A stretch of 64,000 nucleotides of DNA from Oryza sativa Japonica Group. Its lineage: Eukaryota; Streptophyta; Magnoliopsida; Poales; Poaceae. Below the pieces are notes generated by a model. The model saw only the letters and a list, made by a program, of their open reading frames with translations, was not told the DNA's origin and did not search any database. The position numbers and the translations under genes are program-made. The stretch covers positions 43,826,001 to 43,890,000 of the forward strand of contig NC_089035.1 in NCBI RefSeq assembly GCF_034140825.1, given 5' to 3'. This document shows, one piece after another, positions 1 to 11,189 of the stretch. Numbering within the stretch: position 1 is the stretch's first letter; the number at the start of each line of letters is the position of its first letter.

Positions 1-518
1 CAAGGCATTTCCTGCGGCGCATCCGCCGGCGCTGCTTGAACACAGCAGCGTCCTTGCTGCGGAAGCCCACCGTGTGGAGCTCCATGGTGACCTCCTCCTC
101 CTGTGCCTTTTCCTTCTTGGCCTTAGTCTTCTTCTGCTGCTCCGCTCCGTCGGTGGCGGTGGCGGTGGCGGAAGAGTCCAGGCCGAGCGCCGCCCGCCGC
201 CTCTTCCGATACCGGATCCCGCATGCGTTGCACAGCGACTGGAAGAAGGGATCATGGATCGGATCTCGGATCAGATCAAAACAACATACGACTACACAGA
301 AACCAAACGAAGAAGAAGAAGAAGAAGAAGAAGAAGAAGAAGAAGAAGAAGAAGAAGAAGAAGAAGAAGAAGAAGAATGGGATATTCACCTTGGGTCCTC
401 CGGGTCCGCCTCGCCATAGCGGAGTCTTGGTAGTGTGGCAGTCAGCGCAAGCCTTAGAGCCGTTGCACTCGTCGGGATCCACCTTGTCCACCGGGGAGGA
501 GGAAGAATCCATATCCAT
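1..518 (-). CDS. Class-B GATA zinc-finger transcription factor, 5' part
   Basis: Exon 1 runs 518-390 (43 codons) and exon 2 runs from 238 down past the window edge. The joined protein gives one GATA finger, CADC-x18-CNAC, at residues 24-49: 'TKTPLWRGGPGGPK' ends exon 1 and 'SLCNACGIRYRKRRR' opens exon 2. The 18-residue loop, the finger close to the N-terminus and the basic tail fit plant subfamily B (GATA15/16-like), nuclear DNA-binding regulators of greening and growth. Exon 2 continues with an E/K-rich stretch and 'MELHTVGFRSKD', then a basic RRRMRRRK run at the edge. The donor (AAG|GTGAAT) and acceptor (TTCCAG|TC) keep the finger in frame. The start at 518 is the first ATG and precedes an Asp/Ser-rich leader. 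The short intron holds a long GAA/TTC repeat. The C-terminus lies outside the window, so length and any terminal motif are unknown. Confidence 0.9.
308..377. repeat. (GAA)n microsatellite inside the GATA intron
   Basis: About 23 uninterrupted GAA units on the plus strand, read as TTC on the gene strand. The tract starts about 12 bases inside the intron after the donor at 389-388 and is a long polypyrimidine run there. All poly-Lys, poly-Arg and poly-Glu reading frames here are artefacts of this repeat. Confidence 0.97.
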
Positions 519-599
519 CTGCAGCTGCAGCTAGCTACCGGCGGCCGCGATCTGGGGGCGGATCGATTGATCGGGCGGAGAGCCAAGAGAAATGGATGG

Positions 600-840
600 A
601 TATGGATCGCGAGAGGGGAGGCGGCGGGAAATGGAGAGAGCGATTTGGGGTTTAGGGTTTAGCGGGCGGGGGCGGGGGCGGGGGCGGGAGGGGTTGGCTT
701 TTTGTTTAAGAGAAGAAGAGGCGGAAATGGCGGCGTCTCGGGTCAGTGGGAGTGGGAGTGGAGCGGCGGGGACGACAGGGAAGGAAGGAAACCCTAATCC
801 ATCCCTCCCCCCGCCCGCCCGCGTGCTTGTGAATTGACCC
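600..840 (-). promoter_or_regulatory. Likely GATA gene promoter/5' leader: GC boxes and telo-box
   Basis: Upstream of the GATA ATG there is a G-rich tract (661-690, repeated GGGCGG units) and telo-box-type motifs (AAACCCTAA on the minus strand around 651-661, another CCCTAA at 791-797). Both are common near transcription starts of plant genes. No clear TATA box is seen. The assignment is inference from motif type and position. Confidence 0.45.
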
Positions 841-1096
841 ATTCGGCCCTTAGCTGGGCCTCCCTTTCCTTCTGCCTGCTACGGCCCAATAAAGGCCCAT
901 CCACCATTCACTCCGTTCCTTCATTCTAAGCCCAAAACTCTGACTACTGACCGCGCGCATATGTGTGTCTTTTTTTTATATTAGTGTACTTAGTTAGTAC
1001 TAACTTTGCTAGTCATTCAAAAGTCAACAGAGTTATACTGTACATTATTGATTGCATACTTCTCTAGTACAGTAGGAATACTACTACCAGTAGAAA
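841..1096. other. Intergenic stretch, no feature recognised
   Basis: AT content rises sharply after about 960. GGCCC motifs at 846-900 could belong to the upstream region of the GATA gene. No open frame, RNA gene or clear transposon end was recognised. Confidence 0.5.
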
Positions 1097-2600
1097 TCTT
1101 CTATTAACAACTTATTAAAGTAATAAATAAAAAAACCTCCACATTTGCTCTTACAGTCTAGAAATAAATTAAGGAATATTGAAAAAGAGACTAGTGTCCA
1201 TGCCGGTATACAATTTAGAAATAATAGAAATTCCGAATTTAAAAATAGAAAAATTAAAATTTGGTCAGAGTCCATTTAGAAATAACAGAAATTCGGAAAT
1301 TCGGAAATTCGGAATTAAAAAATATAGAATATTAGAAGAAGGGTATCAAGTCCATATAGAAATACAATTAAGAAATAATAGAAATTCAGAATTAAAAAAA
1401 TAAGAAATATTAGAAGAAGAGTATTGTCATGGTTATGGATACCACATACCCACTAAGCTCGGCAGGACCCACCATACACAAGTCTTATATGGAATCATAT
1501 CTCAAATATAGAAAGAGTTTCGGATAATGAAGGACGAGTAGAGTTCTATATGAAAACGACAAGGATTACTCGTATTGTATCCATATTGGTCTCCCTAATT
1601 CTACTTGAACAAGAGAACATCTATGAGTATAAATACAAGACCTTCTAGGAGGAGGAGGGACAGACCGATCGACACACAAGTCAGAATAGACACCAACACA
1701 CGCCGTCAAACATCGACATCAGAGATAAGCCTAGATAGACCTAATGGTGCCTGCGGAGGCCGACAAGATGGATATAGCGCCATATCTGATCTCAATGAGT
1801 TCGTACTCGAGGAGAAAGACTACCCTGTCGTCGACTACGTGTTGGTTATCTATGTCGCCAAGTCGACGACAACTAGATAGGTTATCCCAAATATTGTACT
1901 TGTGTGATTCTGATGAATATAAAGCAACATCGGCTACGACCAACAGGAGTAGGGCTATTACATATCAGATAAGGGGCCCGAACCTGTATAAACCCTTGCA
2001 TACGTCTCTTTTACTTTAATTTCGCATATACCCCTGGTACCAACGGTCTCCATAACATGAAAATATCGTAGTTGTGACCTCAAAAGTTCACAAATATAGA
2101 ATCCATATAGGATTTTAGAATGAACTAAAATTTTGGGAAAAAAATTAAAAGTAGATTTTAGAGTCCATATAGAAATACTATTTAGAAGTAACTGAAGTTT
2201 GAAATTAAAAAACAAGAGTATTGAAAGATGAGTTTAGATTCCACGTAGAAATACAATTAGAAATAATGAAAATTCAGAGTTAGAAATAAATAATATTGGA
2301 AGAAGAGCTTAGAGTTTATATAGAAATACAATTTACAAGTAACAAAAATTCAGAATAAAAAATAAGAAATATTGGAAGACGAGTCTATAGTCCATATAGG
2401 AATATAATTTAGAAATAACTAAAATTTGATATTAAAAATAATTAATAACTATCACGTATATAAAACACAGTATGAATATTACACATTAGTATTTTGGTAA
2501 AGTTAGTACAAAATTTAAAACTTGTCATTTTAATATATTTAAATAATAAATTAAGAAAATACATATGCTTATTATATGAGAGAAAATATAATGATGCTAG
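1097..2600 (+). mobile_element. Helitron-related AT-rich element, 3' end lost
   Basis: This stretch aligns by eye with the element at 52308-53284. Both begin with TCTAT(T/C)AAC followed by CTTATTAAAGTAATA, and both carry many diverged 60-70 base internal units built on 'agagtccatatagaaatacaa' and 'aaattcggaattaaaaaa'. Both end in AATATAA(T/C)GAT(G/A)CTAG. The right-hand relative then has the hairpin and CTAG terminus of a non-autonomous Helitron, whereas here the sequence leaves the element at that inner CTAG. A non-homologous insertion at about 1430-2090 makes this copy longer. No coding capacity is visible. Family assignment rests on the better preserved relative. Confidence 0.6.
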
Positions 2601-2941
2601 TTAATATAATAAAGTAAACATAAAACTAGGAGTAAAGATGAGTTTCTCTATCTGGATGTGCGGGGCAGGTTAAAAATTAATATTTTATTTTTATCCATGG
2701 TGTTTATTCTTTCTCATCTCTCTGCATTTCATAGTTAATATATCATGTTTGAAAAACAATAATATTTGCAATGATAGCTCAATTTAAGAGAATATCTGTA
2801 GATAGAAATAAATATGATATAGCAAATGTAAGCGTGAAAAACAATACCAGCCTCCTATAAAAAGATAATACCAGCCGCGTAATTTACGCGTGATGAAGTA
2901 ATTAAACAGAAAAATAGGAGTAGAGACGATCGAGCATGTCT
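2601..2941. repeat. Spacer with partial duplicate of the receptor-kinase 3' end
   Basis: Positions 2645-2671 repeat, with two mismatches by eye, the stop-codon region of the receptor kinase at 2939-2965. Weaker similarity extends upstream (2612-2644 against about 2890-2938). The copy is too short and too damaged to code. At 2875-2890 a palindrome (CGCGTAATTTACGCG) resembles a Helitron-type hairpin. The remainder is AT-rich with no recognised feature. Confidence 0.6.
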
Positions 2942-5900
2942 CTATCTGGGCGTGCGGGGCAGGTTGAGGGAATCGCAGAAGCTGGAGTCGTACATGAGGT
3001 TGTCCATGACGAGGTCGTGCGACCGCACCGTCGCCGAGGAGCGCGCACCGGCTGCCCCCGCCCCCGGAGAGAAGAAGCTGGCGGCGGGCCTCTCCGACTC
3101 CGAGGACGGCATCTCCAGCGCGATGGCCTCCTGGATGTCCTTGACCACCTCGGGCATGGACGGGCGCCCCCGGGGATCGGCGTCGATGCACCGCACCGCC
3201 GTCTCGGCCACCTTCCACACCGAGTGCACGTCGCGGTAGCGGCCGCGCAGCGACGGGTCCACGATGGCCTCGATGTCGCCGCTCTCGTAGTGCGACTTGG
3301 CCCAGGGCCCGAGGCTGGCCATGGCACCGGCGCCGGGCGTGAGCAGGATGGGCGGGCGGCCGGAGATGAGCTCGAGCAGGATGATGCCGAAGCTGTAGAG
3401 GTCGCTCTTGTGGGTGAGCTGCTGGGAGACGTAGTAGTGCGGGTCCAGGTAGCCGAGGGTGCCGCGCACGTGGGTGGTGATGGTATTGGTGGTGGAGTTG
3501 GTGGCCTTGTTGGACTTGGAGAGTCCCAGGTCGGACACCTTGGCCCTCATGTGGGCGTCCAGGAGGATGTTGCTGGTCTTGATGTCCCGGTGGATGATGG
3601 CCGGCGTGCAGCCGCAGTGCAGGTACTCGATCCCCTTGGCCGCGTCCTCCGCCACCTGCAGCCGCCGGAGCCAGCTGATGCTCATCATCTGCAGCTGCTC
3701 CTTGAGGCTGCCGTTGTGCATGTACTCGTACACCAGCATGTAGCTGCTGCTGTCGCGCTCCCAGCAGTAGCCCAGGAACGCCACCAGGTTGCGGTGGTGT
3801 ATCCTGGACAGAAGCGCCACCTCGTTGGCCAGCTGCTTCTTCCCTTGGATCGACTCGTTGCTGCTCGCCACCTTCACCGCGATCTCCCTCCCGTCTCCCA
3901 GCCTCCCGTAGTACACCACCCCGAACCCGCCCGACCCGATCTTCCTCGCGAACTTGCTGGTCGCCTCCTCCAGCTCCCTCACCTCGAACTCCAACGGACC
4001 CCGCGCTGCCATAGCCGCCATCATGTTGTCTATTTCTCCTCCTCCTCCTCCTGCTACTGGTGTTGCCTTCTTCTTCTGCTCCGCGGACACGACTATGCTC
4101 TTGCTCTTGCTGTTCCCACCCGCACTAGCACCTTGTAATTGTTTCCTCCCGCTAACACTAACATTATAGGCATAGCACAGGGCAGCTGCAAGCAACAAGC
4201 CTATTCCCATCAGCGCACATATCCCAATTATCACATTCCGCTCCTCCTCCTCTTGCTTCCCCACTCGGACATGCTTGTTCCCTGAGTACCTGCAAACATA
4301 CGTACATATGCCGCGCGCATATACTGGAGTAATTAATTTCACCATTCATTTTATTTCATTATTATTATAGGCATACATCATATATATCACTCACTTGAAA
4401 ACAATGGTTCTACTTAGCAGAGCCCTGGGAATGACTCCAGACAGCCTGTTGTTCTCTAGGTACCTGCATTTTATACATACCATGCCGATTCTCTTATAAT
4501 TTAATTATCAGCATGCATTTTCTTAACAAATCTCTCACTTATATGGTACTATTATATATGTTCCTAGACTAGGATATATAGTAGTACATACAGTATATAA
4601 AAGACTCACAGCTCGCTGAGCTTGGGCAGACCGCTTAGGTATGACGGCACACCGCCCTCCAGTTGATTGTTCTCTAAGTGTCTGCAAAAGAAAATTTCAA
4701 TTCGACAATATTGTTAGTTTATAATATGGACATAAGGAGTATATACTATAGAAAAAGGAAAACAGAAATAAGCCTGGTGCAAGTGCGTGCAAGTGGTGAA
4801 TTGAGTTACTCACATGACTGTCAGGTTTGTACAAGCACTGAGGTCCGGAATTGGGCCTGTCAGCATGTTGTTGTCAAGCCGGCTGCAAATTCGTCAGAGA
4901 AGAGAGCTCATCGATCAGCTTAATTAATGGAATTAAGAGCGAGTCAGTCGCTTGTGTTACGTACATCTCCTGTAAGCATGGGAGCGCCGCTAGCTCCGGT
5001 GGAATGGCGCCTGTCAAGTTGTTTCCTGAAAGATTTCTGCACCCGTTCCGTACTACGTTACTACTCCAAGGAAGGAAACGCCCGGGAATAATTGAAAGAG
5101 TGACGACGTACGTACATGGCGATGACTCTGGATGAGGTGCAAGTGAGCCAGGACCAGGGTGCGGGAACACACGGGTCGCCGCCCTCCCGCGCCCAGCTGT
5201 GCTGCTGCTGCTGGTAGCGCGCCGCCAGGGCGTCCATGGCGACGGCGTCGGGCGAGGCAGGGAGTATGGGGATATAGCTGTAGATCTCCATGGCATTGAG
5301 GATGGGGCCCCTGGCGGAGTCGTCCGTCTTGCGGAAGGCGAAGGGGAGCACGAACGGCAGCGAGATGTTGTCGTAGCCCGGCTGGTACACCCGGTACTTC
5401 CCCGGCGCGTTCTCTCCGATGTCCACCGTCGGCTTGCTCACCTCGGCCAGCCCCGGGATGTAGAGCTTGAACCTTCGCGCCGTGGCGGCCGCGTCGTCCT
5501 CGATCTCCGCCAGATACGAGCAGGCCCACCCGCTGCCCGGGAAGCCGTTGAGGTCCAGTCTGTAGGTGAGCGCGCCCAGCGTGCCCACCACCGCGGTCTG
5601 CATCACCTTCTGCGGCGGGCGCTCGCCGGAGGCCACGAAGACGGGGTTGTCGGTGGCGACGCGGATGGTGCCGGGCGCGGCGTCGACGAGGAAGTTTGGC
5701 CTGCGCGCCATGTCGGACTCCCAGACGCGGTCGTAGGGGTCGTCGGGGTAGCGGACGGGATCGGCGGTGGGGGCGCCGAAGTTGATGCGGGCGGCGAGGG
5801 AGAGGAAGAAGGCGGCCTCGAAGGCGGTGTGGTAGAGGGAGGCGTTGAGAGGGCGGAGCTCGAGGGTGGAGATGAAGGGGTGGCCGGTGGTGGCGTTGGC

Positions 5901-6505
5901 GAGGCAGACGGAGAGGGAGGGTCCGGACTGAGCCAGCGCCACCATCTCCCTCGTCACCACCTTGGACTCGTCGTAGATGACGATGGTGGACCACCGCGAG
6001 GCGCCCACGTACAGGTCGAACTCCGGGAACACCCTGCTGCCGTCGAAGTTGCCGTACAGGAAGCTCGCACGCACCAGGTACCTCGTCCTGGCCTTCACGC
6101 TCACCCTGTAGCAGTACTTGCGCCCGTCCGCTGGGAAATACCGCACCGTCCTGTAAGGCCGCCGCCCCTGCCCCGAGATGGACGAGATGCTCGCCGTCGT
6201 GCCTGCGCCCCCGCCCACGTACGCCTCGTCGCCCGTCCACTCCAGCCCGACCTCGTCGGTGTAGTTGCCGGAGCCCCCGCAGTCGATGCTCTGGAACCCT
6301 GCCCACGCATTACGTACCATCTCACTCACTGACCCACAACTCCATAAAATAAAATATAGAGATTATTAGACTCACCAGGTATCTGGGCGACGGAGACGGA
6401 GGAGAACAAGACGACGGCGACGGCGAAGAAGAAGAAGAAGAAGAAGAAGAAGAAGAAGAGGAGCCGCCGCGCGCGCAGGAGGCAGCAGCAGAGAGGAGCC
6501 ATCAT
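2942..6505 (-). CDS. Malectin-like/LRR receptor kinase (LRR-I type, At1g67720-like)
   Basis: Seven exons: 6505-6376, 6298-5116, 5036-4965, 4882-4814, 4681-4610, 4463-4395, 4289-2942, giving 980 aa in phase throughout. Domains in order: signal peptide (1-40, with a run of about ten Phe); malectin-like ectodomain (about 45-395, 'FQSIDCGGSGNYTDEVGLEW') closing with GDPC; four LRR exons of 69-72 nt, one repeat each; transmembrane segment about 551-573; Ser/Thr kinase. The kinase has GSGGFG (650-655), catalytic Lys 671, HRD 765-767 (RD type), and DLG instead of DFG at 785-787; 'GTLGYLDPHYYVS' forms the activation-segment end. It is a plasma-membrane receptor; its ligand is unknown. The juxtamembrane, kinase and tail lie on one exon, whereas relatives usually have several introns there (recollection). 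Kinase activity is likely but the DLG change leaves some doubt. Confidence 0.93.
6404..6463 (-). repeat. (TTC)n microsatellite coding the signal-peptide core
   Basis: A run of GAA/AAG units on the plus strand (6425-6460) reads as about ten TTC (Phe) codons in exon 1 of the receptor kinase, exactly where the hydrophobic core of the signal peptide lies. Repeat length therefore sets the length of the core. Confidence 0.85.
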
Positions 6506-7087
6506 CTTAATTACCTAGAGTAGCTCCTTCTAGCCAGGCACCAACACCCAAATTAGCTAATGCTATAACTTAAGGGCACTGATAGAGAACTTTGGCTGGG
6601 AAATACTACTCCAGTGAATAAGTACTGTATCAATCAGATGAAATGCGAGTGTGATAGTGCTATTGGAGTCCAATGGAGTAGAGTAGTACAGTGTACTAGT
6701 ACAATGCAAGCTGTGAGCTGCAGCCTGCAGGGGAGAGGGAAAGAGATCATGCATCAGGAGAAAGCAAAGCAGTGGGATGCGAGTGCGATTAAAGCAGAGT
6801 GAGATCCCATCCCATCAAGTTCCAAACTAAATTAAATAACCAACCGTAAAGCTAACCCACCTCCAGTAGTATTTCATTCTCAAGTGTCTGCAAGGTACAA
6901 GGTACTAGTGATACATTATGTGTTACTGCTCCTGCGGTTGATGATAGGATCTCTCATTCCCTTCCCTTACTGTCACGCCTGCCTCTGCAGCGTACTCCAG
7001 TATGGACTACTACTAGAACGCTGCAGTAGCAACCAGTAGCACAATACTCGTACTATGGCAAACCAAAGCCTGCATCGGCACCGCCCT
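6506..7087. other. Receptor-kinase upstream region, no gene seen
   Basis: This is the 5' flank of the receptor kinase. There is no recognisable transposon end, RNA gene or long frame, and no convincing TATA box near the ATG. It should hold the promoter, but no element can be named. Confidence 0.5.
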
Positions 7088-7148
7088 GAGAGCAAGGCTA
7101 ATAGTATAGCCAGTTGCTGACTAATAGCTATTTGCTAAAGCCAGCTAC

Positions 7149-8110
7149 TGTTGGAATTAATGAATGGGCCTTAGCCCACTCGAAGATTAATTCTTTGGAA
7201 AATCACAAAAGCCCACCTCATGGGATGGCATGCATGTGGAGTTTAGTACCACCTTGCTTATTCTAGGAGAGGGGGACCTCCTTAAAAGGGAGGATGCCCT
7301 CCTAGCCACTTGAAGCATGTGTGGTGGAGAGAAGAGGAGAAACACACGCGCGCGCTCGCTCGCCTCGCCTGGCAGGGCAGGCGGCGCGCGTGCACGACGT
7401 ACGCGTCGAATGGTCCGAAAAATTGGCTCCTCACCCTTGCGCAGATGCAGCCTCCTTTTGCAGTTTTGTTTTGCTGCAAATTCGGATTCGTTTTTGTTTT
7501 GGAAACGTTCCGAAAAATCCGATGCGTGCAAACGGCGTGGAGTCCGGATAAGTTACGCGCGACTTATCCGGTTCGGTTACGCGCAGTAGAGATCGTGCGG
7601 GCGCCCTGATCAAGCGACCCTTCTCTATATAAACCGACCCACCGTCTTCACGCAAAAAATGCGAAAATCAATCTAGGGTTTGCCTCCTACTCTGTACTGC
7701 GCCGTCGCTCGTAGACTACTCCATCCCGCTCGCCGGCGTGCACCAGCGATCAGGAGAGCAGGTCTCCGGAACCTCTGCCTTTGACGTCCTGCACCGGGAG
7801 AAGGCGACAATAAGGTTTTTGGGAAGCGCTTCGCGCGACTGCTCCCTGTTCGTTCGCGACGGCTCGCCTTCCTCTTCGCTCGCGTGTTTCGTGCCTTCGT
7901 AGACACCTGTGAAAAGTTTCGACCAAGCAGCCGGTCTTTTCGTCACCTCGGTACGTGTTCAATATGCTGCGCATATTTGATCTGTTCATGTTATTCTGCG
8001 TAGTTTACATGTGTAGATCTAATGATGCGTTCATGCTAGTTTTCATCTGTAATGTCATGATTTATTTATGGAATAAATTAAATCATTATATGCTGCCCAT
8101 AATCTCAACA
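7149..8110 (+). mobile_element. Solo LTR (LTR retrotransposon fossil) with 5-bp TSD
   Basis: This is a 962-bp unit starting TGTTGGAATT and ending CTCAACA, flanked by the same five bases GCTAC at 7144-7148 and 8111-8115. It carries a TATA-like motif (TATATAAAC, about 7624) where an LTR promoter would lie. No internal domain is present, so it is a solo LTR left by recombination. It lies in the left arm of the Harbinger element and is therefore younger than it. A Copia-type origin is likely but not proven. Confidence 0.88.
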
Positions 8111-9065
8111 GCTACTAGTACAATAGATAGTCTGTTGGCTGGCTACACCTCATAATCAAATAGTAAATTATATCATGCACATATCAATGTGTGTGATCAA
8201 GAGTGAATTGCATCTTTGTAGCCAGTTGTGCCAATAGCATATTCACATACCATATCAACCAAAATCTCTATAGTATAACAATTACAAGACAGTATTACTA
8301 CATAACAATAACTCAAATACCATAGATTAATCGATAATATCATGCCAGTCCGAACACAAGTCTTAACAAAAGGACATGGTAATGAAAGATATCTGTAGTT
8401 CCAAAGAACTGACAAGGTAATAGAGGATAAAGCAAAATAAACATAACGGTTTACAGATCCAAAAGTCACATCAACAATAGGGCATTAAGCAAAAGTACAT
8501 ATAAATATGCTGTCCAACAAGTGAGAATGATTTATTCATCGAAGATAGACTGATTTCTTCATCGAAGATAGACCCTTGATAGCAGGATCATTGCATCATA
8601 TTACCATTGCCTGAGCTATCATCAACCTAATGGGAGAAGAAAAACACATATAATATCCTGAGTAGTTTGTCACTTGATGAATAAATGAAACAATGAAATC
8701 TCTTTTCAGTGAAACCTCACTAAAAGGAGTAATCAGTACATGCATTTTTCTGCAGTTGGTATATCTTACAAAGAAATAGTTGCACTGTCATAAAAATTGA
8801 GAATTTCATTGACCATTTCGTAACAGTGTGCAGTATGCCCAGATGCATAACAAGTAAATTAAAAGTGAGTTTAGCAGGTAAAAGCAATAACAAAACACCA
8901 TGCTACTGCATCATAAGAAAGAAAAGAGAAATACTGAACTGTGGCTATTAGTAGTCTGAACTAGGAGTACATTTAGTTCAAGTAAATCATCACAAGAAAG
9001 AAAAGAGAATCATTAGAATGTGTCTGTAAGTAATCTGGCCTAGTACTAAATTTAGTTCATATAAG
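8111..9065. other. Non-coding interior of the Harbinger element
   Basis: Lies between the solo LTR and the transposase remnant. AT-rich, without open frames, RNA genes or recognisable inserted elements. It continues the transposon's left arm, since the GCTAC target copy at 8111 resumes the sequence left at 7148. Confidence 0.5.
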
Positions 9066-9210
9066 CTACCTTTGAGAAGTGCAGCACCATGATTTGGACA
9101 TACTGAGCAGAGCATGTTCCTGAAATAAATTAGACACAAGGGTTAATTGATATAATCTACACACGGCAAAGAAAAGGCAAAGAAACCACATGCTTATTAC
9201 CCTACCATGT

Positions 9211-10026
9211 TTATGCCTGTTGCCTATGTCCAAACCGACGCCAAATATGCTCAATTAAATCAGTTATCAGTTGGGTATGCACAGAACAAGCACGAATAGC
9301 AGATTTTCTACGTAGCACATCAGTAAAACATGGATTATCACCAGAAGTTACTTCAGGAGGCAGGACTATTGATGTCCTAGGAATTCTATTGAGGTCAATG
9401 TCACATATCGCATCCTCTCTCTCATCTTCAACAATCATATTGGGGAGAATCACACAAGCTAGCATGATTTTCCCAACACTCTTCCGTTTCCACTTCTTCA
9501 CTGGACAGCGCACAATGTTGAAACGGGCTTGTAACACTCCAAAAGCCTGCTCCACATCTTTTCTTGCCCCTTCTTGACGTTCAGCAAACAATTTATGCTT
9601 CTCTGTTTGTGGAAGTGATATAGATTTCATGAAGCTAGCCCAATCTGGGTATATACCATCAGCAAGGTAATACCCATTGTTATACTCATTCCCGTTAACA
9701 AAAAAATGAACCCGAGGAGCCTCCCCTCTAACTTGTTCAAGGAATAGAGGGGACTGATTCAGCACATTGATGTCGTTGTTAGAACCAGCGACACCAAAGA
9801 AAGCGTGCCAAATCCAAAGGTCATGTGAAGCAACCACTTCAAGGATAATTGTTGGGACTTTGTAGTCACCACGGGTGAATTGGCCCCTCCAAGCTCTAGG
9901 ACAACTCTCCCACCTCCAGTGCATGCAATCTATACTCCTTAGCATACTTGGAAAGCCACGAGACTCGTTAACCTGTAGTATATGCTCTATATCCTCACTT
10001 GTGGGTAGTCGCAAATATATCCTCAC
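9211..10026 (-). pseudogene. PIF/Harbinger transposase, C-terminal half
   Basis: The 271-aa open frame matches the DDE_Tnp_4/Harbinger nuclease: 'GFPSMLRSIDCMHWRWE' (first Asp), 'YYLADGIYPDWASF' (second Asp) and 'RKDVEQAFGVLQARF' (catalytic Glu). The usual HNMI near the end reads PNMI. Full proteins of this family are roughly 400 aa or more. The N-terminal helix-rich part is missing, and sequence just upstream of the frame (10026-10045) is a short CCCTAAA-type stretch foreign to the gene. The catalytic triad survives, so decay is recent or the frame is open by chance, but the product would lack the N-terminal part. Confidence 0.9.
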
Positions 10027-10392
10027 TTTAGGGTTTAGGGTTATTGTGGGGAGAGATTGATTTACAGCAAGGGACTAAAAATAATTTTAGATAAAGATCC
10101 CAGCTCAGGATATGGTATAGGCATTTTTTTAGTAATGCAGATTAAGTAATAAAACTCACATGCTATGTTTTATGTAAAAAAATGCTACTACAGCCAATGT
10201 CATCTGATTCTCATTTTAATCGACATCACGTATACTAACATTCATGAAAAAAATTGTAAAATTTTAACATGGTCCTTAACATAGATCGCAAAAATATCTT
10301 TTCAAATTCATTTAACGCACGAACACAATAGTAACAGGCATATAAAATCTGAAATATTAGACAGAACTATGACAAATTCGCAACTAACTTAC

Positions 10393-10628
10393 CATTCTTC
10401 AAAATCGTGTTGCAACCCGATGTTGGTCTTGGCAGCCATAGGGAGAGGACATACAGATGAACTCGGCATGGCTTGCGATGGTGGAGAAGCAAACCAAGCT
10501 GGCGGTGGGGTGGCGAACCAAGGACCTCTATAAAGATATGGCACTGCCGACGGAGTAGGAACACCAGGAGGATAAGAAGAGCTGGTATGTGGAGGTGGCG
10601 CAACCTCCCTCTTCCTCCGGTGAGACAT
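10393..10628 (-). pseudogene. First exon of a Harbinger accessory (Myb-like) ORF
   Basis: A 79-codon frame starts at 10628 ('MSHRRKREVAPPPHTSSS'), is rich in Pro/Ser, and ends at a good donor (GAATG|GTAAGT at 10393). Harbinger elements usually carry a second protein with a SANT/Myb-like DNA-binding domain that helps the transposase. The position upstream of the transposase and the spliced layout fit such a first exon. No Myb-like exon was found downstream, so it is a remnant. The assignment is by context, not by a recognised domain. Confidence 0.5.
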
Positions 10629-11189
10629 GGCTGTTGGTGGAGAGGAACTAGCGTTTTCGGTACAAATCTGTGGCGTGCGGGCGGGAGAGATTAGCGAGGG
10701 GGAAGAGGGAAGGCGGATAGTGGGAGGCGGAGACAGTAAATCTTACCGGATTTTTGGGGCCGGCAAAATAGTAGATGGGGATTTTTTTTCGGTGGATTTG
10801 TGTCAGGAGGGGAAGAGATCTTCGCGCTCGAGAGGGGAAGAGATGGTGCGTGTGGGAGGGAAAGAAATGGCGCGCGGCGCGGGAGATCGAGCGCCATCAC
10901 CCGGGATCGCGCGGGAGATCGAGCGCAATCGCCCGGGATCGCGCGGGAAGGGCGGAGATCGGGCGGGCGCTGGGTGGAGGGGAAAGGGGATCTTGATCGG
11001 CTACGGTGGGGAAGGGATCGGCCGCGGTTAGTGGGGTCCACAAATCGTGTTTTTTATCGCCCAGGTAGGCTGCAAGCAAGCGATAGCGCGTGGGAAAGAG
11101 AGCTATCGCCGGGCGATAGATTTGTCGCTCGCTCGCTTCTCTCTCATCGTTTCTCTCCCCTCCACATAGGAATATGATGATGTGGCACA

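Noticed and set aside
223-534. Open frames with long Lys, Arg, Glu or Phe runs
   Set aside because: They are translations of the (GAA)n repeat in the GATA intron and its edges.
2936-4138. A 400-codon plus-strand frame over the receptor kinase, and a 377-codon one at 5199-6332
   Set aside because: Both are opposite-strand shadows of GC-rich exons; no recognisable domain, while the minus strand gives clear domains with splice sites.
9389-9577. Plus-strand frame opposite the transposase
   Set aside because: Antisense shadow of the transposase frame.
10026-10046. Interstitial telomere array
   Set aside because: Only about two partial TTTAGGG units; far too short for a telomeric tract.
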